From NCBI RefSeq assembly GCF_021917145.1, contig NW_025813796.1:248001-312000 (forward strand): DNA of 64,000 nucleotides, in the 5' to 3' direction. The position numbers and the translations under genes are program-made. Positions 60,625 to 64,000 of this stretch are shown here, one piece after another (the stretch's first letter is position 1; each line of letters starts with the position of its first letter). Under the pieces are notes generated by a model. That model was not told where the DNA came from, did no database searches, and saw nothing but the letters and a program-made list of their open reading frames with translations. This stretch comes from Hypomesus transpacificus. Its lineage: Eukaryota; Chordata; Actinopteri; Osmeriformes; Osmeridae.

Positions 60625-63006
60625 ATGAGTAGCATCGCCTATGACCCCTACTACTCCACCTCCTCGTACCGCCGCTGGTACGTGGAGGCTGCCCCCCGAG
60701 GGGCGGTGAACAGGGGGAGATCCCGTTCGGTCCACTCCTCCCACGCCTCCCCCCTCTCCTCCATGACCTCCCGGCTGCAGTACTCCTCCCCTGGGCGGAT
60801 GCTCCACTCCTCCTCCGCCTCCTCCTCCTCCTCCTCCCAGGCCTACTCTTCCGTGGAGCGGGAGCTCAGCCAGGCCAACCAGGTGAGCTCCGAGTTCCGC
60901 ACCGTCCGCACCCAGGAGAGGGCCCAGCTCCAGGACCTGAACGACCGCTTCGCCGGCTTCATCGAGCGCGTGCGCGACCTGGAGCAGCAGAACCGGGCGC
61001 TGGAGGCCGAGCTGATGGTGCTGCGGCAGAGGCACGCCGAGCCGTCCCGCCTGCGGACGCTGTACGAGCAGGAGGCGCGGGCCCTCAGGGCGGCGGTGGA
61101 CGAGGCGCGGGCCGAGCAGCAGGCGGCGCTGGGCCAGCGCGAGCGTCTGGAGCAGACCCTCTGCTCCCTGCAGGCCCGCTACGAGGAGGAGATCCTGGCC
61201 CGCGAAGAGGCCGAAGGCAGGCTGATGGAGGCCCGCCGCGAGGCCGACCAGGCCGCCCTGGCCAGGGCCGAGCAGGAGAAGAGGGTGGAGAGCCTGCTGG
61301 ATGAAATGGCCTTCCTGAAGAGGCTTCACGAGGGCGAGGCGGCCGAACTTCAGGCCCAGGTTCGGCTAGGGGCCCAGGTGGCGGTGGAGTCGGAGGCCAC
61401 CACGCCCGACTTGTCGGGAGCTCTGAGGGACATCCGGGCGCAATACGAGCGGCTCGCAGCCAGGAACATGCAATCGGCGGAGGACTGGTTCCGCGGGAAG
61501 GTGGGCTCTCTGACGGAGAGCGTGGCCCAGCACAGCGATGCGGTCAGGAGCTCCAAGGATGAAGCCGGGGAGTATCGGCGCCAGCTCCAAGCCCGTCTTC
61601 TGGACATCGACGCCTGCAGAAGCCTCAACGAGTCCCTGGAGAAACAACTGAACGAGGTGGAGGACAAGCAGCGGGGTGAGATCTGCGCCATGCAGGTCAG
61701 TGGTGGTACTGCATGTTTACATGTCGACTGTTCAGCGGTATATGACTGTTGAACACATTTTGGCTTTAAAGAGATATGAAGAGTTCTATAATTTAAGATA
61801 TTAAGTATCTTACGGGTGCTGACTTCAAAGTACATATAAATGCGTATGTTTTATAGTTGATGGCTCACACATCATTGTTTCATTTTAGCATTGTCCTCTG
61901 ATGCCCTTTAACCTTCTGTATTTAGGATGCAATTGGGCAGCTCGAGAATGAGCTGGGAGGCACCAAGCAGGAGATGGCTCGTTACCTGAAGGAGTACCAG
62001 GATTTGCTCAATGTCAAGATGGCACTAGACATTGAGATAGCTGCCTACAGGTAGGCTTGGCCCACATCCGCAACACGCATCCATTTGATCCAACGTTTGT
62101 TTCTCATCTAAAGTCACATTATTGAAATACATTGATTTGTGGTCTTGCACCTTCGCAGGAAGCTGCTGGAAGGGGAGGAGTCTCGCTTCAATGTGGGAGC
62201 GGCTGGAGGCGTGTCCAGCATGTACTCCCACGGCCTGTCGGCCCCGCCCTCTTTCGGTCGCCCAATGATGTCCATGCATTCAAACTACAGCTCTGGCATC
62301 TCCTATCTGATGACCTCACGCCTGCTCAGCTCCTCCTTCACGACCGCCGAGGACATCATCTCCGCCAGCCTGGCTCATAAGGAAGAGGTGGGCCCAGCAG
62401 AGGAAGAGGAGGAGGAAGAGAAGGGGGAAGAGGAGGAGAAAGTAGAGGAGGCAGACGAGGAGGAAGGAGAGAAAGAGGGGGAGGATGAAGAGGAAGGGAA
62501 GGAAGGAGGCGAGGAAGAGAAGGATGACGAGGAGGCCGGAGATGAGGCCGAAGTGACAAAGGAAGGAGAAGGAGAAGGTAGGCAGACATGTTTTCTAAAC
62601 AAGTTGAAATTGTACGATGCCACAAGAGGAAATGTTAGAATTGCGTGTAGCATTGTAGCAAAAAACGACTAAATGCCGACTGTCTCCTTTCAACGCAGGC
62701 GGTGACGAGGCCAAGGACGAGGAAGAAGGTGCCGCTGAGGAGGGGGAGAAAGAGGAGAAAGAAGAAGAGAAGGATGAGGGAGGAGAGTCCGAGAAACAGG
62801 CCGAGGAGGAAGGAGAGCAAGAAGGGGGAGAAGATGACCAGGGAGAGGCCAAAGAGGAAGACGGAGGAAAGAGTGAAGAGAAGCCAGATGACAAAGCACA
62901 AGACAAGAAAGATGAGGGAAAGGCAGATAAGACTGAGGTCAAAGGTGACAAACCTACCGAGGAGAAGAAGGCAGATGAGTCTGAGAAAGCCAAGGCTAAG
63001 GAGTAG
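60625..63006 (+). CDS. nefl: Neurofilament light polypeptide-like (type IV intermediate filament)
   Basis: NEFL is the core subunit of neurofilaments and sets axon calibre. Four coding exons (60625-61695, 61926-62050, 62159-62577, 62699-63006) join in frame to 640 residues, longer than human (543) because of the tail. The Ser/Tyr/Arg-rich head starts [20 protein letters not shown], as in NEFL. The rod opens with [20 protein letters not shown] and closes with [20 protein letters not shown] then KLLEGEE at about residue 405. The head-tail link keeps GISYLMTSR. The tail from about 455 is almost all Glu, Lys, Gly and Asp. The ATG at 60625 is chosen because upstream frame is repeat and promoter. 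The rod is unusually Ala/Arg/Glu-rich and GC-rich. Whether this is the nefla or neflb copy cannot be told. Confidence 0.92.
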
Positions 63007-63107
63007 TGTACAAGAGCCAGCAGACAGTCTAGTTAAAACCTCAGCTTGATTAACAAACAGTAGAAACACAATTGCTCTCCGATCAAGGTGCTCAACACAA
63101 TAAGTAC

Positions 63108-63113
63108 AATAAA
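63108..63113 (+). terminator. Polyadenylation signal of nefl
   Basis: AATAAA about 100 nt after the nefl stop. A second AATAAA is at 63230-63235. Confidence 0.6.
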
Positions 63114-63239
63114 GTCCTGTCGAACCATAGTTATTTGCTTGCTTTCTGAAGTTATTAAAAACCTGGTTGCACAATTTCTGAAATGTTTGTGAGGAATTGC
63201 AGACTGTGTGAGCATGGTTTTGGACATTCAAATAAATAC

Positions 63240-64000
63240 TATTGAAAACGAAATTACTGTGTAATACATTTTCTTATGTGTCACTGTGGAGGACTTTAAA
63301 ATGACTGAACTGGAGGTCTGTTGAACCTGAACTGAATGTTGCTGATTAACATTCAACTTTCATATTACGTGAAACACAATATTGACACAGTCGAGGCAGT
63401 CTGAACTTTACATATATATATATATATGTATATATACAGATTAATGATTAATAACTAATTGGTTGGTAATCCACAGACGCTTTGTCAAAACATTATTCTT
63501 TTTGTTAAAAAACTTGACGTGTCCAAAAACAAGATTTTAGCCGATATACCACATGAAAAAAAAAATACATATCACAAATCCATGTTTAGCTATTCCAAGT
63601 AGAAAGCAGTCTGTAGAATTATGTGGCTTTACTTGTTATAAGCCATGAGTTATAAGAGAGAATAAGATTTTCAAAAATATATAATTCAGCTAGGTTGCAT
63701 AAAAAAATTGCCTAATCTGTTCAGTTGGGGAAGGTTGTATGAACTCATAGAAATGAACTATTTATATATGTAAATGTATATATGGTATTGGTAATAATTT
63801 TTGCGTGTTATTAGAGTTTACATGCTATAGAAGCAAAATGTCAAAATAATTCCAAATTCACCATTTTATTTTTGCCTGTGTTGTACCTGGCCTTGTGATA
63901 CACTTAACTTTGAAGACTACAAAGATAAAAAAACATCTAGTTTAGGGAGTGCAACCCGCCATCTGATTTACCATTTGTTTTTGTTTATCTGGGATGCAAA
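63240..64000. other. AT-rich 3' flank of nefl
   Basis: No gene was recognised. The stretch is AT-rich with a (TA)n run at about 63,412-63,435. Confidence 0.5.

Noticed and set aside
62356-63231. Minus-strand Ser/Leu/Pro-rich ORFs near the nefl tail
   Set aside because: Antisense of the Glu/Lys-rich tail exons and 3' UTR of nefl.

Overview
The window is nuclear DNA of a ray-finned (teleost) fish. The genes are vertebrate multi-exon genes with GT-AG introns, packed about 7 kb apart. Introns and intergenic DNA carry (CA)n, (CT)n and poly-G/poly-C tracts, a Tc1-like transposon and AGCTAGCT-rich spacers typical of fish. No prokaryotic, viral or CRISPR features were seen. Species cannot be named from the sequence alone.

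Layout from left to right: (1) 1.0-3.0 kb, minus strand, a compact five-exon gene for the C-terminal AT-hook plus bromodomain part of SMARCA2/BRM, with no ATPase exons. (2) 7.6-14.1 kb, minus, kank1 (KN motif, coiled coil, ankyrin repeats). (3) 18.7-25.5 kb, plus, smpd4 (19 coding exons). (4) 26.5-29.0 kb, plus, ccdc74, with an apparent one-base frameshift in a C9 run. (5) 29.5-38.2 kb, minus, med15 (18 coding exons, poly-Gln). An intron holds a complete Tc1-like element (32,100-33,760) with an open DD34E transposase. (6) 40.9-44.9 kb, plus, crkl (3 exons). (7) 49.8-53.2 kb, minus, a T-box gene best matching tbx16/spadetail. (8) 56.6-58.4 kb, minus, pgam2. (9) 60.6-63.0 kb, plus, a neurofilament-light gene (nefl-like).

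Exon ends were read by eye from splice consensus and reading phase. In smpd4, med15, crkl, tbx16, pgam2 and nefl every junction keeps frame, giving predicted proteins of 824, 800, 303, 463, 255 and 640 residues. The genes do not form a pathway. They are blocks of conserved synteny: kank1 with smarca2 (human 9p24), smpd4 with ccdc74 (human 2q21), med15 with crkl (human 22q11). The most interesting object is the SMARCA2-like gene beside kank1. It resembles a duplicate stripped to the equivalent of the mammalian SMARCA2 short isoform, with the DMRT cluster that separates the two genes in human missing. Other items of note are the apparently intact Tc1 element, a 39-bp near-perfect hairpin in a med15 intron, and a tandem array of in-frame splice donors in kank1.
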